Below the pieces are notes generated by a model. It did no database searches, was not told where the DNA came from, and was given only the letters and a program-made list of their open reading frames with translations. A stretch of DNA of 44,194 nucleotides. Source: Rhodospirillales bacterium. GTDB lineage: Bacteria; Pseudomonadota; Alphaproteobacteria; Rhodospirillales; 2-12-FULL-67-15. Below, piece after piece: positions 1-8,445 of the stretch (position 1 is its first letter; every line of letters starts with the position of its first letter). The stretch is from positions 1 through 44,194 of the forward strand of contig VGZQ01000017.1 in NCBI GenBank assembly GCA_016872535.1, written 5' to 3'. A program made the translations under genes and the position numbers.

Positions 1-914
1 TCGAAGGTGATCGCGCGCAGGATCGCGTAGAACGGCAGCAGGTACCATTCGGGCACGATGTGCGGCGGCGTCACCAGCGGGTTGGCGACGATGTAGTTGT
101 CGGGTTCGCCGAAGAAGTTGGGCGCGAAGAAGACGAAGCCCATGTACCCGATCATGAACACGCCGACCCCGAAGAAGTCCTTGATCGTGTAGTAGGGGTG
201 GAACGGGATGGTGTCGCCGGGGTGCTTGATGTCGACGCCGATCGGGTTGTTGGACTTGACCGTATGCAACGCCCACAGGTGCAGGACGACGAGCCCGAGA
301 ATCACCATCGGCAGCAGGTAGTGGAGCGAGAAGAAGCGGTTGAGCGTCGGATTGTCGACCGAGAACCCGCCCCACAGCCAGGCGACGATATTGTCGCCGA
401 CCAGCGGGATCGCCGAGAACAAGTTGGTGATGACGGTCGCGCCCCAGAAGCTCATCTGGCCCCAGACCAGCACGTAGCCCATGAACGCGGTCGCCATCAT
501 GACGAGGATGATGACCACGCCGATGATCCACAGCAGTTCGCGCGGCGCCTTGTAGGAGCCGTAATAGAGCCCGCGGAACAGGTGGATGTAGACGACGATG
601 AAGAACGCGGAGCCGCCGTTCATGTGGACGTAGCGGATCAGCCAGCCGTAATTGACGTCGCGCATGATGCGCTCGATGCTGTCGAAGGCCATGCTGGTGT
701 GCGGCGTGTAGTGCATGGCGAGCACGACGCCGGTCGCGATCATGATCACCAGCACGAACAGGGCGAGGGAGCCGTAGTTCCACCAGTAATTCAGGTTGCG
801 CGGCGCCGGATAAGCGACCGCGCTTTCGTGCATCAGGGTGAACAGCGGCAGCCGTTCGTCGATCCAGCGGACGACCGGGTTCTTCCAGACCGGCGCGGTT
901 CCTGTCGTCGTCAT
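1..914 (-). CDS. petB: cytochrome b of the bc1 complex (3' end beyond window)
   Basis: Membrane subunit of ubiquinol:cytochrome c oxidoreductase (complex III). It carries hemes bL and bH and the Qo and Qi quinone sites. About 304 codons are present; the C-terminal part lies beyond base 1. Two His pairs with 13 intervening residues are visible, one in the segment starting H-M-N-G-G-S and ending Y-I-H-L-F-R-G, the other in F-S-L-H-Y-L-L-P ending V-V-L-H. These are the four heme axial ligands. The Qo-site motif P-E-W-Y lies at about bases 40-52, near the left edge. ATG at 914 lies 13 bases after the Rieske stop and is preceded by an AGGAG-like site. It forms an operon with the Rieske gene; cytochrome c1 (petC) is expected just outside the window. 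Recognition is certain; the missing end is a window effect. Confidence 0.97.
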   Translation of the reverse strand, partial: MTTTGTAPVWKNPVVRWIDERLPLFTLMHESAVAYPAPRNLNYWWNYGSLALFVLVIMIATGVVLAMHYTPHTSMAFDSIERIMRDVNYGWLIRYVHMNGGSAFFIVVYIHLFRGLYYGSYKAPRELLWIIGVVIILVMMATAFMGYVLVWGQMSFWGATVITNLFSAIPLVGDNIVAWLWGGFSVDNPTLNRFFSLHYLLPMVILGLVVLHLWALHTVKSNNPIGVDIKHPGDTIPFHPYYTIKDFFGVGVFMIGYMGFVFFAPNFFGEPDNYIVANPLVTPPHIVPEWYLLPFYAILRAITF

Positions 915-927
915 GGGGCGCTTCTCC

Positions 928-1506
928 TCAGCCGATCTTCACGGTGGTGTCGGTGACGAACGCGTAGGGCGGGATTCCCAGGTTCTTGGGCGCCGGGCCC
1001 TTGCGGATGCGTCCCGAGGTGTCGTAGTGCGAGCCGTGGCAGGGGCAGAACCAGCCGCCGAATTCGCCCTTGGGTTCGCCCGCCTTCTGGCCGAGCGGAA
1101 TGCAGCCGAGATGGGTGCACACGCCGACCATGATCAGCCATTCCGGCTTTTTGGCGCGGGCGGCGTCCTTTTCCGGGTGGATCAGGCCGGCGGCGTCTTC
1201 CTCGCGCGCTTTCCGGATTTCCTCGTCGCGGCGGTGGCGGATGAACACGGGCTTGCCGCGCCACGTGACGGTGATCGCCTGGCCGACCTGGATCGGCGTA
1301 AGGTCGACCTCGGTCGAAGCCAACGCCAGCACGTCGGCGGCGGGGTTCATGCTGTCGATCAGCGGCCAGACCGCGAGAGCGGTGCCGACCGCGCCGACCG
1401 CGCCGGTGGCCACGATCAGGAAATCGCGGCGACTTTTGGCGTCATCCGCCTCGCTCGCGCCGTGCGGGCCGGGGGCGCCGGGAGCCGTCGTGGCGGTGCT
1501 GGACAT
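928..1506 (-). CDS. petA: Rieske iron-sulfur subunit of the bc1 complex
   Basis: 192-residue Rieske protein that passes electrons from ubiquinol at the Qo site to cytochrome c1. The N-terminus has a Tat-type anchor: K-S-R-R-D-F-L at about residues 24-30, followed by a hydrophobic stretch to about 50. Box I is C130-T-H132-L-G-C135 and box II is C154-P-C156-H157-G-S. By family knowledge C130, H132, C154 and H157 bind the [2Fe-2S] cluster, and C135/C156 form the disulfide. I chose ATG at 1506 because an AGAGGAA ribosome site precedes it. A longer reading frame to 1590 has no such site and adds an Arg/Pro-rich stretch unlike the family. First gene of the operon with petB. Confidence 0.97.
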   Translation of the reverse strand: MSSTATTAPGAPGPHGASEADDAKSRRDFLIVATGAVGAVGTALAVWPLIDSMNPAADVLALASTEVDLTPIQVGQAITVTWRGKPVFIRHRRDEEIRKAREEDAAGLIHPEKDAARAKKPEWLIMVGVCTHLGCIPLGQKAGEPKGEFGGWFCPCHGSHYDTSGRIRKGPAPKNLGIPPYAFVTDTTVKIG

Positions 1507-1691
1507 GGAATTCCTCTTGGGGTTTTGTGGGCGGGTTTCGTGGGCGACGTCGCGGGCGCCCAATCTAAGGGGAGGCCCTCGACGAGGCAAGGGTTCGGGC
1601 GTTCCGCGCGACCCTTTCCAAGCGGCCGCAAACCCTTGGCGGCGGGCGAGTTTTTCCGCTCCGGCGGGCGCCGATGGAGACCGAAAGTGCG

Positions 1692-2174
1692 ATGAGCGAC
1701 GATTCGATTCGGGCGGACGGCGTGCGGCTCGCTCTCTATCAGCCGGACATCGCCGGCAACGCGGGCAACATGCTGCGCACCGCTGCCGGGCTCGGCGTGC
1801 CGGTCGATCTGATCGGCCCGCTCGGTTTCGTCCTCGACGACAAACGCCTCAGGCGCGCCGGCATGGATTACCTGCGTCACGCCGACGTCGCCCGCCATTC
1901 GTCGTGGCAGGCGTTTTGCGAACATCTCGGCCCGCGACGGCTTCTGCTGCTCACCACCCAGGGCGCGACCGCGTACACGGATTTCGCGTTCCGCCCCGGG
2001 GATACCCTCGTGGTCGGGCGGGAAAGCGAGGGCGCGCCGGAGGAGGTGCACGCCCGCGCCTTCGCCCGCCTCCGCATCCCGCTGAAATCCGGCATGCGCT
2101 CCTTGAACGTGGCCGCGGCGGCAGCCATGGTCCTGGGCGAGGCGCTGCGGCAGACACGGGGGTTTCCGCCATGA
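1692..2174 (+). CDS. trmL: tRNA (cytidine(34)-2'-O)-methyltransferase, SpoU family
   Basis: 160-residue SPOUT-class methyltransferase. It uses S-adenosylmethionine to 2'-O-methylate the wobble nucleotide of tRNA-Leu isoacceptors. The three SpoU motifs are present: N-A-G-N-M-L-R-T-A near the N-terminus, [11 protein letters not shown] in the middle, and [13 protein letters not shown] near the C-terminus. The short length without an N-terminal RNA-binding domain is typical of TrmL rather than TrmH or RlmB. ATG 1692 has GGAG 12 bases upstream; an in-frame ATG at 1674 is possible but has no visible ribosome site. Its stop overlaps the hemF start (ATGA at 2171-2174), so the two are translationally coupled. 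Divergent from petA across 185 bases. Confidence 0.9.
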   Translation: MSDDSIRADGVRLALYQPDIAGNAGNMLRTAAGLGVPVDLIGPLGFVLDDKRLRRAGMDYLRHADVARHSSWQAFCEHLGPRRLLLLTTQGATAYTDFAFRPGDTLVVGRESEGAPEEVHARAFARLRIPLKSGMRSLNVAAAAAMVLGEALRQTRGFPP

Positions 2175-3040
2175 GCGGCGACGTCTACGGCACCAACGAT
2201 CAGAAGGCCGCCGCGCGCGCGTGGTTCGAGGCCTTGCGCGATCGCCTGTGCGCGGAGTTGGAAAAGATCGAAGACGAAGTGCGCGGCCCGGCCAAGGACT
2301 TCGGCCCGCCCGGGCATTTCGTGCGCACCCCGTGGCTGCGCAAAGGCATCGAGGGGGACGGCGGAACGATGGCGGTGCTGCGCGGGCGCGTGTTCGAAAA
2401 GGCGGGCGTCAACGTCTCGACCGTCGCGGGCGAATTCTCGGAGGAATTCCGCGCCCGCATTCCCGGCGCGACCCAGGATCCCCGCTTCTGGGCGTCGGGG
2501 GTTTCGGTGGTGATCCATCCGCGCTCGCCCAAGGTGCCGATCGCGCACATGAACACGCGCTTTATCGTCACCACCAAGGGCTGGTTCGGCGGCGGCGCCG
2601 ATCTGACGCCCGTGTTTCCGCTGGCCGGGGACACCGCCGATTTCCATGCCGCGCTCAAGGCCGCCTGCGACCGGTTCGATCCCGCGTGGTATGCGCGCTT
2701 CAAGAAATGGTGCGACGAATATTTCTATCTTCCCCACCGGGGCGAGGCGCGCGGGGTCGGCGGCATCTTCTACGACGAACTCGCGGGCGGCGACTTCGCG
2801 CGCGACTTCGCCTTCACGCAGGCCGTCGGCGAGGCGTTCCTCGACGTCTATCCCCGCCTCGCGCGCCGGCACCTGGACGAGTCGTGGACCGAAGCCGATC
2901 GTCAGGTGCAACTGATCAAGCGCGGGCGCTACGTCGAGTTCAACTTGCTCTACGACCGGGGCACGCTGTTCGGCCTCAAGACCGGCGGCAATACGGAAGC
3001 GATCCTGATGTCCTTGCCGCCGCTCACGGCGTGGCCGTGA
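2171..3040 (+). CDS. hemF: oxygen-dependent coproporphyrinogen III oxidase
   Basis: 289-residue HemF. It converts coproporphyrinogen III to protoporphyrinogen IX with O2 in cytosolic heme synthesis. Full length compared with about 300 residues for the family. Recognisable conserved stretches are G-G-T-M-A-V-L-R-G near residue 65, S-V-V-I-H-P-R-S-P near 115, H-M-N-T-R-F and [10 protein letters not shown] near 130-145, [17 protein letters not shown] near 185-200, and [14 protein letters not shown] near 255. The start overlaps the trmL stop by 4 bases. Having the aerobic isozyme next to a bc1 operon fits an aerobic lifestyle. The anaerobic HemN is not in this window. Confidence 0.96.
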   Translation: MSGDVYGTNDQKAAARAWFEALRDRLCAELEKIEDEVRGPAKDFGPPGHFVRTPWLRKGIEGDGGTMAVLRGRVFEKAGVNVSTVAGEFSEEFRARIPGATQDPRFWASGVSVVIHPRSPKVPIAHMNTRFIVTTKGWFGGGADLTPVFPLAGDTADFHAALKAACDRFDPAWYARFKKWCDEYFYLPHRGEARGVGGIFYDELAGGDFARDFAFTQAVGEAFLDVYPRLARRHLDESWTEADRQVQLIKRGRYVEFNLLYDRGTLFGLKTGGNTEAILMSLPPLTAWP

Positions 3041-3081
3041 GGGGCGGAAAACCATCCGACCGAACGAAGGAGGCTCGATCC

Positions 3082-3531
3082 ATGAGCGAGGGCGCCGAAA
3101 TTTCCGTCACCATCACCCAGCAACGCGATTACCGGTTTTTGATCGATTTCGGGGAGACGATCCCGCAACTGCTCGCCGACGAGCCCGCGCCCATCGGTTC
3201 GGGGCAGGGACCCTCGCCGGACCAACTGTTGCTCGCGGCCGTCGCTAATTGCATGTCGGCCAGCCTTTTTTTCGCCCTGAAAAAGTTCAAGCAGGATGCC
3301 GGCGGCATTCGCACCACGGCCAGCGCGCGCGTCGGACGCAACGCCGAAAACCGCCTGCGCATTCAAGAAATCGCGTTGACCATCCGCTTGGGCAAGCCCG
3401 GCGACACGATCGAGCGCCTGGACCGCATCCTCGCGCAGTTCGAGGACTTCTGCACCGTGTCGCAAAGCGTGCGCCGGGGAATCCCCCTCGCCGTCGCGGT
3501 GGAGGACGGACGAGGCGCGCGGCTGAAATAG
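3082..3531 (+). CDS. OsmC-family protein (peroxide/hydroperoxide-reductase fold)
   Basis: 149-residue protein of the OsmC/Ohr superfamily, whose members reduce organic hydroperoxides with a reactive cysteine pair. Both cysteines are visible: C57 in A-V-A-N-C-M-S-A and C124 in E-D-F-C-T-V-S-Q-S. The motif G-P-S-P-D-Q-L-L-L-A-A-V-A typical of the family precedes C57. It resembles the general OsmC branch more than Ohr; the physiological substrate cannot be read from sequence. ATG 3082 has a near-perfect AAGGAGG 9 bases upstream. It lies 41 bases after hemF on the same strand, so cotranscription with the oxygen-using heme enzyme is plausible. The substrate and role are inference. Confidence 0.88.
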   Translation: MSEGAEISVTITQQRDYRFLIDFGETIPQLLADEPAPIGSGQGPSPDQLLLAAVANCMSASLFFALKKFKQDAGGIRTTASARVGRNAENRLRIQEIALTIRLGKPGDTIERLDRILAQFEDFCTVSQSVRRGIPLAVAVEDGRGARLK

Positions 3532-3549
3532 GGATCGACGGGCGTGGCC

Positions 3550-4833
3550 CTAAAGCCGCTCCTTCAACTTCGCTAGGCATTCCTCGTGCCCGGCCCGGAA
3601 GTCGCCCTCGATCCACCAACGCTCCACGTCGGCCAGGGCTTCGCCGACCCGCTCGCCCGCCGGAATCCCGAGCGCGATCGCGTCACGGCCCTTCAACGGA
3701 AATTCGCGCGGCGTCCAGGCAACGGCGTCCTTGACCAGCGTCGTCCACGCGTCGTTGCGTCCCTTGGGCGGATGTGGCGTGTCGGCGAGTTCTTCGGCCC
3801 ACGCCAGCAGCGCGCGATCGCGCGCGGCCGCGCCGCCGAGCCGGTGAAACGCCTGTCGCCGCGCGCGCGCGTCCATGGTCGGCGCGAGGGCGGCTTCGGG
3901 CGCGGCCAGCGCCGCCAACCGGTCGCGCTCGGCATTCGACAGGCGCAGCCGTTCGGCGATCGTCCGCGTGCCTTCACCGTCGACGCGCACCAGGGCGGCG
4001 AGCCGACGCAGCGCGTCGGGTTCGAGCCCCTCGATCTTGACCGCGGTGGTTTCGAGCCACGCCAACACGCGCAACCGGCTGACGTCGCCCGCTTCCGGCA
4101 GCACGCGCTCGAGCACCCCTTCGCCCCGCATCAGCGAAATCGTCGAGGCCGGATCGGGCGCGAGCAGGATGCGGAACAGTTCCGAGCGCACCCGCTCGCC
4201 CGAAAGCTGATCCACCAGCGGGGCCAGCGCGCGGCAGGCGTCGAGGGCTTCGGGATCCGGTGGCGGGCGGCCGAAGGTCGCTTGAAAACGGAAGAAGCGG
4301 AGCAGGCGCAGCGCGTCCTCGCGGATGCGTTCGGTCGCGCGGCCGACGAACCGGATACGTCCGGCAGCGAGATCGGCCATGCCGTCGAACGGGTCGTACA
4401 CGTCGCCCGCGGGCGAGCACGAAAGCGCGTTGATGGTGAAGTCTCGCCGCGCCGCGTCCGCCACCCAGTCGTCGGTGAAGGCGACCTTGGCGCGCCGACC
4501 GTCGGTTTCGACGTCGATTCTAAGCGTCGTGATTTCGAAGTGGCGCGAACCGGTCACGGCGGTCACGGTGCCGTGGGCGATGCCGGTCGGGACGGCGCGA
4601 ATGCCGGCGGCTTCCAGCAGGGCGATCACCTTCTCGGGTGGATCGTGGGTGGCGATGTCGATGTCCGTCACCGGACGGTGGGCGAGGGCGTCGCGCACGC
4701 ACCCGCCGACGAAGCGCACCTCGGCTTGATCGCGCGTCAGCGCCGCGATCACGGCGCGGGTTTCGGGCAAATCCATCCACGGCTGGGGCGCGAGCTTGCC
4801 GACGGGTGCCAACGGTTCGGTTCGGTTCGGCAT
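3550..4833 (-). CDS. cca: CCA-adding tRNA nucleotidyltransferase / poly(A) polymerase family
   Basis: 427-residue class II nucleotidyltransferase that adds or repairs the 3' CCA end of tRNAs. The N-terminal head has R-F-V-G-G-C-V-R-D-A-L followed by V-T-D-I-D-I-A-T, giving the GG/VRD motif and the D-x-D metal-binding aspartates. Next come A-R-R-D-F-T-I-N-A-L and R-I-R-E-D-A-L-R-L-L-R-F-F-R-F, the nucleotide-recognition motifs. The C-terminal half is the helical tRNA-binding body, with no HD domain seen. The order is typical of alphaproteobacteria, where this gene often neighbours the Nudix and DUF1285 genes. ATG 4833 was chosen; in-frame ATG 4911 would add 26 residues with no homologous look and no clear ribosome site. 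It converges on the OsmC gene with 18 bases between stops. Confidence 0.92.
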   Translation of the reverse strand: MPNRTEPLAPVGKLAPQPWMDLPETRAVIAALTRDQAEVRFVGGCVRDALAHRPVTDIDIATHDPPEKVIALLEAAGIRAVPTGIAHGTVTAVTGSRHFEITTLRIDVETDGRRAKVAFTDDWVADAARRDFTINALSCSPAGDVYDPFDGMADLAAGRIRFVGRATERIREDALRLLRFFRFQATFGRPPPDPEALDACRALAPLVDQLSGERVRSELFRILLAPDPASTISLMRGEGVLERVLPEAGDVSRLRVLAWLETTAVKIEGLEPDALRRLAALVRVDGEGTRTIAERLRLSNAERDRLAALAAPEAALAPTMDARARRQAFHRLGGAAARDRALLAWAEELADTPHPPKGRNDAWTTLVKDAVAWTPREFPLKGRDAIALGIPAGERVGEALADVERWWIEGDFRAGHEECLAKLKERL

Positions 4834-4936
4834 CGGCCGACTATAGCCGAGGCCGACGGCGAGAGGGTTACCGCTTCGCCGGCGCGCGGGCGAATCGTCA
4901 TGCGAATGCATGCCTATCGGCGTGACGCGCGCTCAT

Positions 4937-4968
4937 AAAAGCGCGCCCCTACCGGGGCGGGGCGCGCT
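4937..4968 (-). terminator. intrinsic terminator of the DUF1285-Nudix-DUF6111 operon
   Basis: A perfect 10-bp inverted repeat, AGCGCGCCCC at 4940-4949 against GGGGCGCGCT at 4959-4968, encloses a 9-base loop. On the minus strand it is followed by a short T tract (TTTT, 4937-4940). The stop codon of the DUF6111 gene (4949-4951) lies inside the hairpin. Confidence 0.75.
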
Positions 4969-5242
4969 CGAAATGGCCGGGGATGACCTTGCCGTCGGGA
5001 CCGAGCGCGGGCGGGCGGTAAACCCCGCCCGGCTTCTCGCCGCCGGTAAGCGCGGTCAGGACCAGCGCGCCGACGAACAGCACCAGCCCCGCCGCCGCGA
5101 GCCAGTACCACGGACCTTGGCGCCAGTCGGGCGCGGCGGTGCCCTCTTTCGCCGCGCGCCGGGCGGCGAACCAGACCCAGCCAAAATAGACGAGGAACGG
5201 CGCGATCAGCGGCAGGATGTACTCGAACAGGATGCGGATCAT
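4949..5242 (-). CDS. DUF6111 family small membrane protein
   Basis: 97-residue protein of unknown function that matches the look of the alphaproteobacterial DUF6111 family. Two hydrophobic segments (about residues 4-26 and 46-66) flank a short charged loop with W-R-Q-G-P-W-Y-W. The C-terminal tail is Pro/Gly-rich and contains P-D-G-K-V-I-P-G-H-F. ATG 5242 overlaps the stop of the Nudix gene (ATGA), so expression is coupled to it. It is the last gene of a three-gene operon before a strong terminator. No enzymatic motif is visible. Confidence 0.78.
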   Translation of the reverse strand: MIRILFEYILPLIAPFLVYFGWVWFAARRAAKEGTAAPDWRQGPWYWLAAAGLVLFVGALVLTALTGGEKPGGVYRPPALGPDGKVIPGHFERAPPR

Positions 5243-5946
5243 GGCGCGGCCGGGTCGCGCGGGCGAATCCCCGCGCGCGATCTTTGATCCGCCCCTTCCG
5301 GGGCGGGGCGGCGCAGGAATTCGTAGAGGTTCATCAGCATCCCCGCCGTCGCGCCCCAGATGTAGCGCTCTTGCCAGCGCATGGCGTAGAAGCGGCGCAC
5401 CGTGCCTTCGACGGTGCGGCTGTCGAGCAGATGGTTGGCGGGGTCGAGCAGGAAACCGAGCGGCACCTCGAACACGTCGGCGACTTCCTCGGCGTCGGGG
5501 GCGACCGCGAAGGGCGGCGTCACCACGCCCACCACCGGGGTCACGTCGAAGCCGGTGCGGGTGACATACCGGTCGAGCCGCCCGATCACGCGAATGTGAC
5601 GGCGGGCGAGGCCGACTTCCTCCTCGGTTTCGCGCAACGCCGCGTCCTCGGGTCGGTCGTCGCCGGGTTCCATGTGGCCGCCGGGAAAGCTGATTTGTCC
5701 GGCGTGGTGGACAAGATGCGCGGTCCTAAGGGTGAACAGCACCGTCGGCTCCGGCTCGCGCGCGACGATCGGCACCAGCACGGCCGCCGGGCGCAGATTC
5801 GCTTTCACGGCCATGCCCGGATTGAGGCTGTGATCGCCCTTCAGCGCCATCGCCGGCGAATGCGCGTTCGGCGCGCCGCCGCCCAAGGTGGAAAAGCGGC
5901 GCAGCAACGAGTCCAGGGTCGTCAAATTATTGCGAGAGCTCGTCAT
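5239..5946 (-). CDS. Nudix hydrolase, CoA pyrophosphatase (NudL/UPF0035) type
   Basis: 235-residue Nudix protein. The family cleaves the diphosphate of coenzyme A or acyl-CoA to 3',5'-ADP and phosphopantetheine. The region from T-V-L-F-T-L-R through H-H-A-G-Q-I-S-F-P-G-G is the signature that separates the NudL/UPF0035 group from other Nudix enzymes. It runs into the Nudix box ending A-L-R-E-T-E-E-E-V-G-L, whose glutamates bind Mg2+. ATG 5946 was chosen; the frame stays open to 6132 but would run deep into the DUF1285 gene. The start overlaps the DUF1285 end by 20 bases. Substrate is inferred from the family only. Confidence 0.88.
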   Translation of the reverse strand: MTSSRNNLTTLDSLLRRFSTLGGGAPNAHSPAMALKGDHSLNPGMAVKANLRPAAVLVPIVAREPEPTVLFTLRTAHLVHHAGQISFPGGHMEPGDDRPEDAALRETEEEVGLARRHIRVIGRLDRYVTRTGFDVTPVVGVVTPPFAVAPDAEEVADVFEVPLGFLLDPANHLLDSRTVEGTVRRFYAMRWQERYIWGATAGMLMNLYEFLRRPAPEGADQRSRAGIRPRDPAAP

Positions 5947-6508
5947 CGCGGCCCTGTTCAAAATGATCCTGATTCTCGCGGAAATCGGACGGTTCCAGGG
6001 GGAAAAACATGCCCGCGCTCCAAGTTCCCATCGTCGCCCCTTTCGCGCCCGGCCCTTTAACGGCGAGGTCGGCCAATCCATAATACACCGGCCGCGCGAG
6101 CAAGGCGTCCAATCCCGGCCGAACGACGACATAAGGTTTGAGCCCGCCGTCTCGGGAAGCGCGCGCGATGCGCAAGGGATGATCGGGGCCTATGACGACC
6201 CATTCGTCCACGTTGGTCCTGAGCCTCAGGATTTGCTCCGTTCCGCCGCCCTCCTGCGCCAGTTCCACTCCCAGGAACGGCGCGTCGTCGACCCGGATGC
6301 GCGCTTTTTCCACAGGGGTCTTCAGCCAGAACGAGCCGTCGGCGTCGCGCGTCAGCACGGAGGCGAACAGTTTCACCAGTTCTTTGCGGCCGATGGGGCT
6401 GCCGTGGTAATACCATGTTCCGTCCGCGGCGATCCTGAGGTCGATGTCACCGCAGACCGCCGGCGACGGCGCGCCCCGATCAGTCAAGGGAAAGGCGTTC
6501 GTGCCCAT
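5927..6508 (-). CDS. DUF1285 domain protein
   Basis: 193-residue conserved protein of unknown biochemical function. The segment C-G-D-I-D-L-R-I-A-A-D-G-T-W-Y-Y-H-G-S-P-I near residue 20, followed by G-R-K-E-L-V-K-L-F, is the hallmark of the family. Its structure is known in other bacteria but its role is not. ATG 6508 has GGAG with a 9-base spacer; a second ATG at 6517 sits right on top of that GGAG and is less likely. The start codon overlaps that of moxR on the other strand. It leads the DUF1285-Nudix-DUF6111 operon. Confidence 0.85.
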   Translation of the reverse strand: MGTNAFPLTDRGAPSPAVCGDIDLRIAADGTWYYHGSPIGRKELVKLFASVLTRDADGSFWLKTPVEKARIRVDDAPFLGVELAQEGGGTEQILRLRTNVDEWVVIGPDHPLRIARASRDGGLKPYVVVRPGLDALLARPVYYGLADLAVKGPGAKGATMGTWSAGMFFPLEPSDFRENQDHFEQGRDDELSQ

Positions 6509-7538
6509 GAATCCCATCTCCACCGTCCCATTAGATAAGGCGAAGGCCGCTTCGGGCAATTCCCTCGACGTGGCGGCCGAGGTCGAACGCGCCGGCCAAA
6601 TGATCCGCGACGCGCGCGCCGCCGTCGGCCGGGTGATTTTCGGCCAGGATCGGGTGGTCGAACAGGTGCTGGTCACGCTGCTCGCCGGCGGGCACGCGCT
6701 CCTGATCGGCGTGCCGGGCCTCGGCAAGACCAAGCTGGTGGAAACCCTCGGGCTGATCCTCGGGCTCGACGCCAAGCGGGTCCAGTTCACCCCCGACCTG
6801 ATGCCGGCCGATATCCTCGGCTCCGAGGTTTTGGAAGAATCCGAATCCGGCCGGCGCTCGTTCCGGTTCATTCCCGGTCCGGTGTTCGGCCAGCTGCTGA
6901 TGGCCGACGAAATCAACCGCGCGAGCCCGCGCACCCAGTCGGCGCTGCTGCAGGCGATGCAGGAAGGCCGCGTATCGGTCGCCGGCCATTACCACGCGCT
7001 GCCGGTGCCGTTTCACGTGCTCGCCACCCAGAACCCGCTCGAACAGGAAGGCACCTATCCGCTGCCCGAGGCGCAACTCGACCGCTTCCTGCTTCAGGTC
7101 GACGTCGAATATCCCGACCGCGCCGCCGAACGCGACATCATGCTGGAAACGACCGGCGCCGAGAGCCGTCGCCCCGAACGCGCCATGTCCGCGGACGACC
7201 TGATCGCCGCGCAAAAGCTGGTGCGCCGGATTCCGGTGGGCGAAAGCGTGACCGAGGCGATCCTGACCCTGGTGCGCGCCGGGCGGCCCGATTCCTCCGA
7301 CATTGCCGAAGTGCGCGAGTTCGTCGCCTGGGGCCCGGGCCCGCGCGCGAGCCAAGCCTTGATGTTGGGCGTGCGGGCGCGCGCCTTGATGGACGGGCGC
7401 TTCGCGCCGTCGGTCGACGACGTGCTCGCGCTCGCGCCGCCGATCCTGCGCCACCGGATGGCGCTGTCGTTCGCCGCCCGCGCCGAAGGCGTGACGATCG
7501 AGAAGATCATCGGGCGGCTGCTGCAGACCGTCGCCTGA
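6507..7538 (+). CDS. moxR: MoxR-family AAA+ ATPase
   Basis: 343-residue AAA+ ATPase of the MoxR group. Members act as ATP-driven chaperones with a VWA partner, for example in cofactor insertion into methanol dehydrogenase. Walker A is G68-V-P-G-L-G-K74-T75 and Walker B ends L-M-A-D134-E135-I-N-R. Sensor 1 is seen in L-A-T-Q-N-P-L-E-Q-E-G-T-Y-P-L-P-E-A-Q-L-D-R-F, a MoxR signature. The C-terminal lid helices follow. ATG 6507 has GGGAAAGG about 11 bases upstream; an in-frame ATG at 6444 would overlap DUF1285 by 65 bases. It heads a tight run with DUF58, BatA/DUF4159 and VWA/amidotransferase-like genes, the usual MoxR neighbourhood. The client protein is unknown. Confidence 0.93.
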   Translation: MNPISTVPLDKAKAASGNSLDVAAEVERAGQMIRDARAAVGRVIFGQDRVVEQVLVTLLAGGHALLIGVPGLGKTKLVETLGLILGLDAKRVQFTPDLMPADILGSEVLEESESGRRSFRFIPGPVFGQLLMADEINRASPRTQSALLQAMQEGRVSVAGHYHALPVPFHVLATQNPLEQEGTYPLPEAQLDRFLLQVDVEYPDRAAERDIMLETTGAESRRPERAMSADDLIAAQKLVRRIPVGESVTEAILTLVRAGRPDSSDIAEVREFVAWGPGPRASQALMLGVRARALMDGRFAPSVDDVLALAPPILRHRMALSFAARAEGVTIEKIIGRLLQTVA

Positions 7539-7546
7539 GCAGTCCC

Positions 7547-8428
7547 ATGAAGGCGACCGGCGCCGAACTTCATCATCGGGCCGAAACCCTGGCGGCGCCG
7601 CTGCCGCCCTTGATGGTCGCGGCCAAGCGCGTCGCCTCGACGGTTGCGCAAGGGGTGCACGGCCGCCGCCGGGTCGGCCAGGGCGAAACCTTCTGGCAGT
7701 TCCGCCGCTACCAGCAGGACGATTCGATCACGCGCATCGATTGGCGGCGGTCGGCGAAGTCGAGCCATCTCTACGTGCGCGAAACCGAGTGGGAGGCGGC
7801 GCAAAGCGTGTGGTTGTGGCGCGACGCTTCGGCGTCGATGGATTACGCGTCCATGCCCGCGTTCGGGTCCAAGCGGTTGCGCGCCGAATTGCTGCTGCTC
7901 GCGCTCGGCGTACTCCTGGTGCGCGGCGGCGAGCGGATCGCGGTGCTCGGCTCGAACCTGCGCCCATCCTCGGGCCGGATCGTGCTGACGCGCATCGCCC
8001 ACATGCTGGAGGAGGGCGAGCCCGCGACGCCGAGCCTGCCCGTGCCGGAGGCGCTGCCGCGCCACGCCCGCGTCGTGTTGATCGGCGATTTCCTGTCGCC
8101 GCTGGCGGAGATCAAGGCCACGCTCGCCGCGTTCGACGCGCTCGGCGTGCGCGGTCACATGGTTCAGGTGCTCGATCCGGCCGAGGAAACGCTGCCGTTC
8201 GCCGGGCGGGTGCGTTTCGTCGGGCCGGAAGCGGAAGGGGTCGCGCTGATCGGCCGGGCCGAAACCGCGGCCGGCGACTATGCGCGCGCGATGGCGGCGC
8301 ATCAGGCGGAAATCGGACGGTACACCCGCTCTGCGGGGTGGAGCTTCGTCCGCCACCGCACCGATCGCCCGCCGGAAACCGCCGTGCTCGCCCTTTATCT
8401 CGGGCTCGCCGAGCCCGCATTGGAATAA
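7547..8428 (+). CDS. DUF58 domain protein (VWA-like partner of MoxR)
   Basis: 293-residue DUF58 protein. The core motif, G-E-T-F-W-Q-F-R-R-Y-Q-Q-D-D followed by I-T-R-I-D-W-R-R-S-A, sits at about residues 44-70. A MIDAS-like D93-A-S95-A-S97-M follows, as in VWA domains that bind a divalent metal and a partner. No signal peptide or clear membrane segment is seen, apart from the hydrophobic stretch L-L-L-L-A-L-G-V-L-L-V near 115. It begins 8 bases after moxR. DUF58 proteins are almost always encoded beside MoxR and are presumed to be its adaptor; that role is inference here. Confidence 0.9.
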   Translation: MKATGAELHHRAETLAAPLPPLMVAAKRVASTVAQGVHGRRRVGQGETFWQFRRYQQDDSITRIDWRRSAKSSHLYVRETEWEAAQSVWLWRDASASMDYASMPAFGSKRLRAELLLLALGVLLVRGGERIAVLGSNLRPSSGRIVLTRIAHMLEEGEPATPSLPVPEALPRHARVVLIGDFLSPLAEIKATLAAFDALGVRGHMVQVLDPAEETLPFAGRVRFVGPEAEGVALIGRAETAAGDYARAMAAHQAEIGRYTRSAGWSFVRHRTDRPPETAVLALYLGLAEPALE

Positions 8429-8445
8429 CGAGCGTCGGCCCGGAC

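Noticed and set aside
3532-3552. TAGGG...CCCTA inverted repeat between the OsmC and CCA genes as a terminator
   Set aside because: Only 5-bp arms with a long loop and no T tract; too weak to call.
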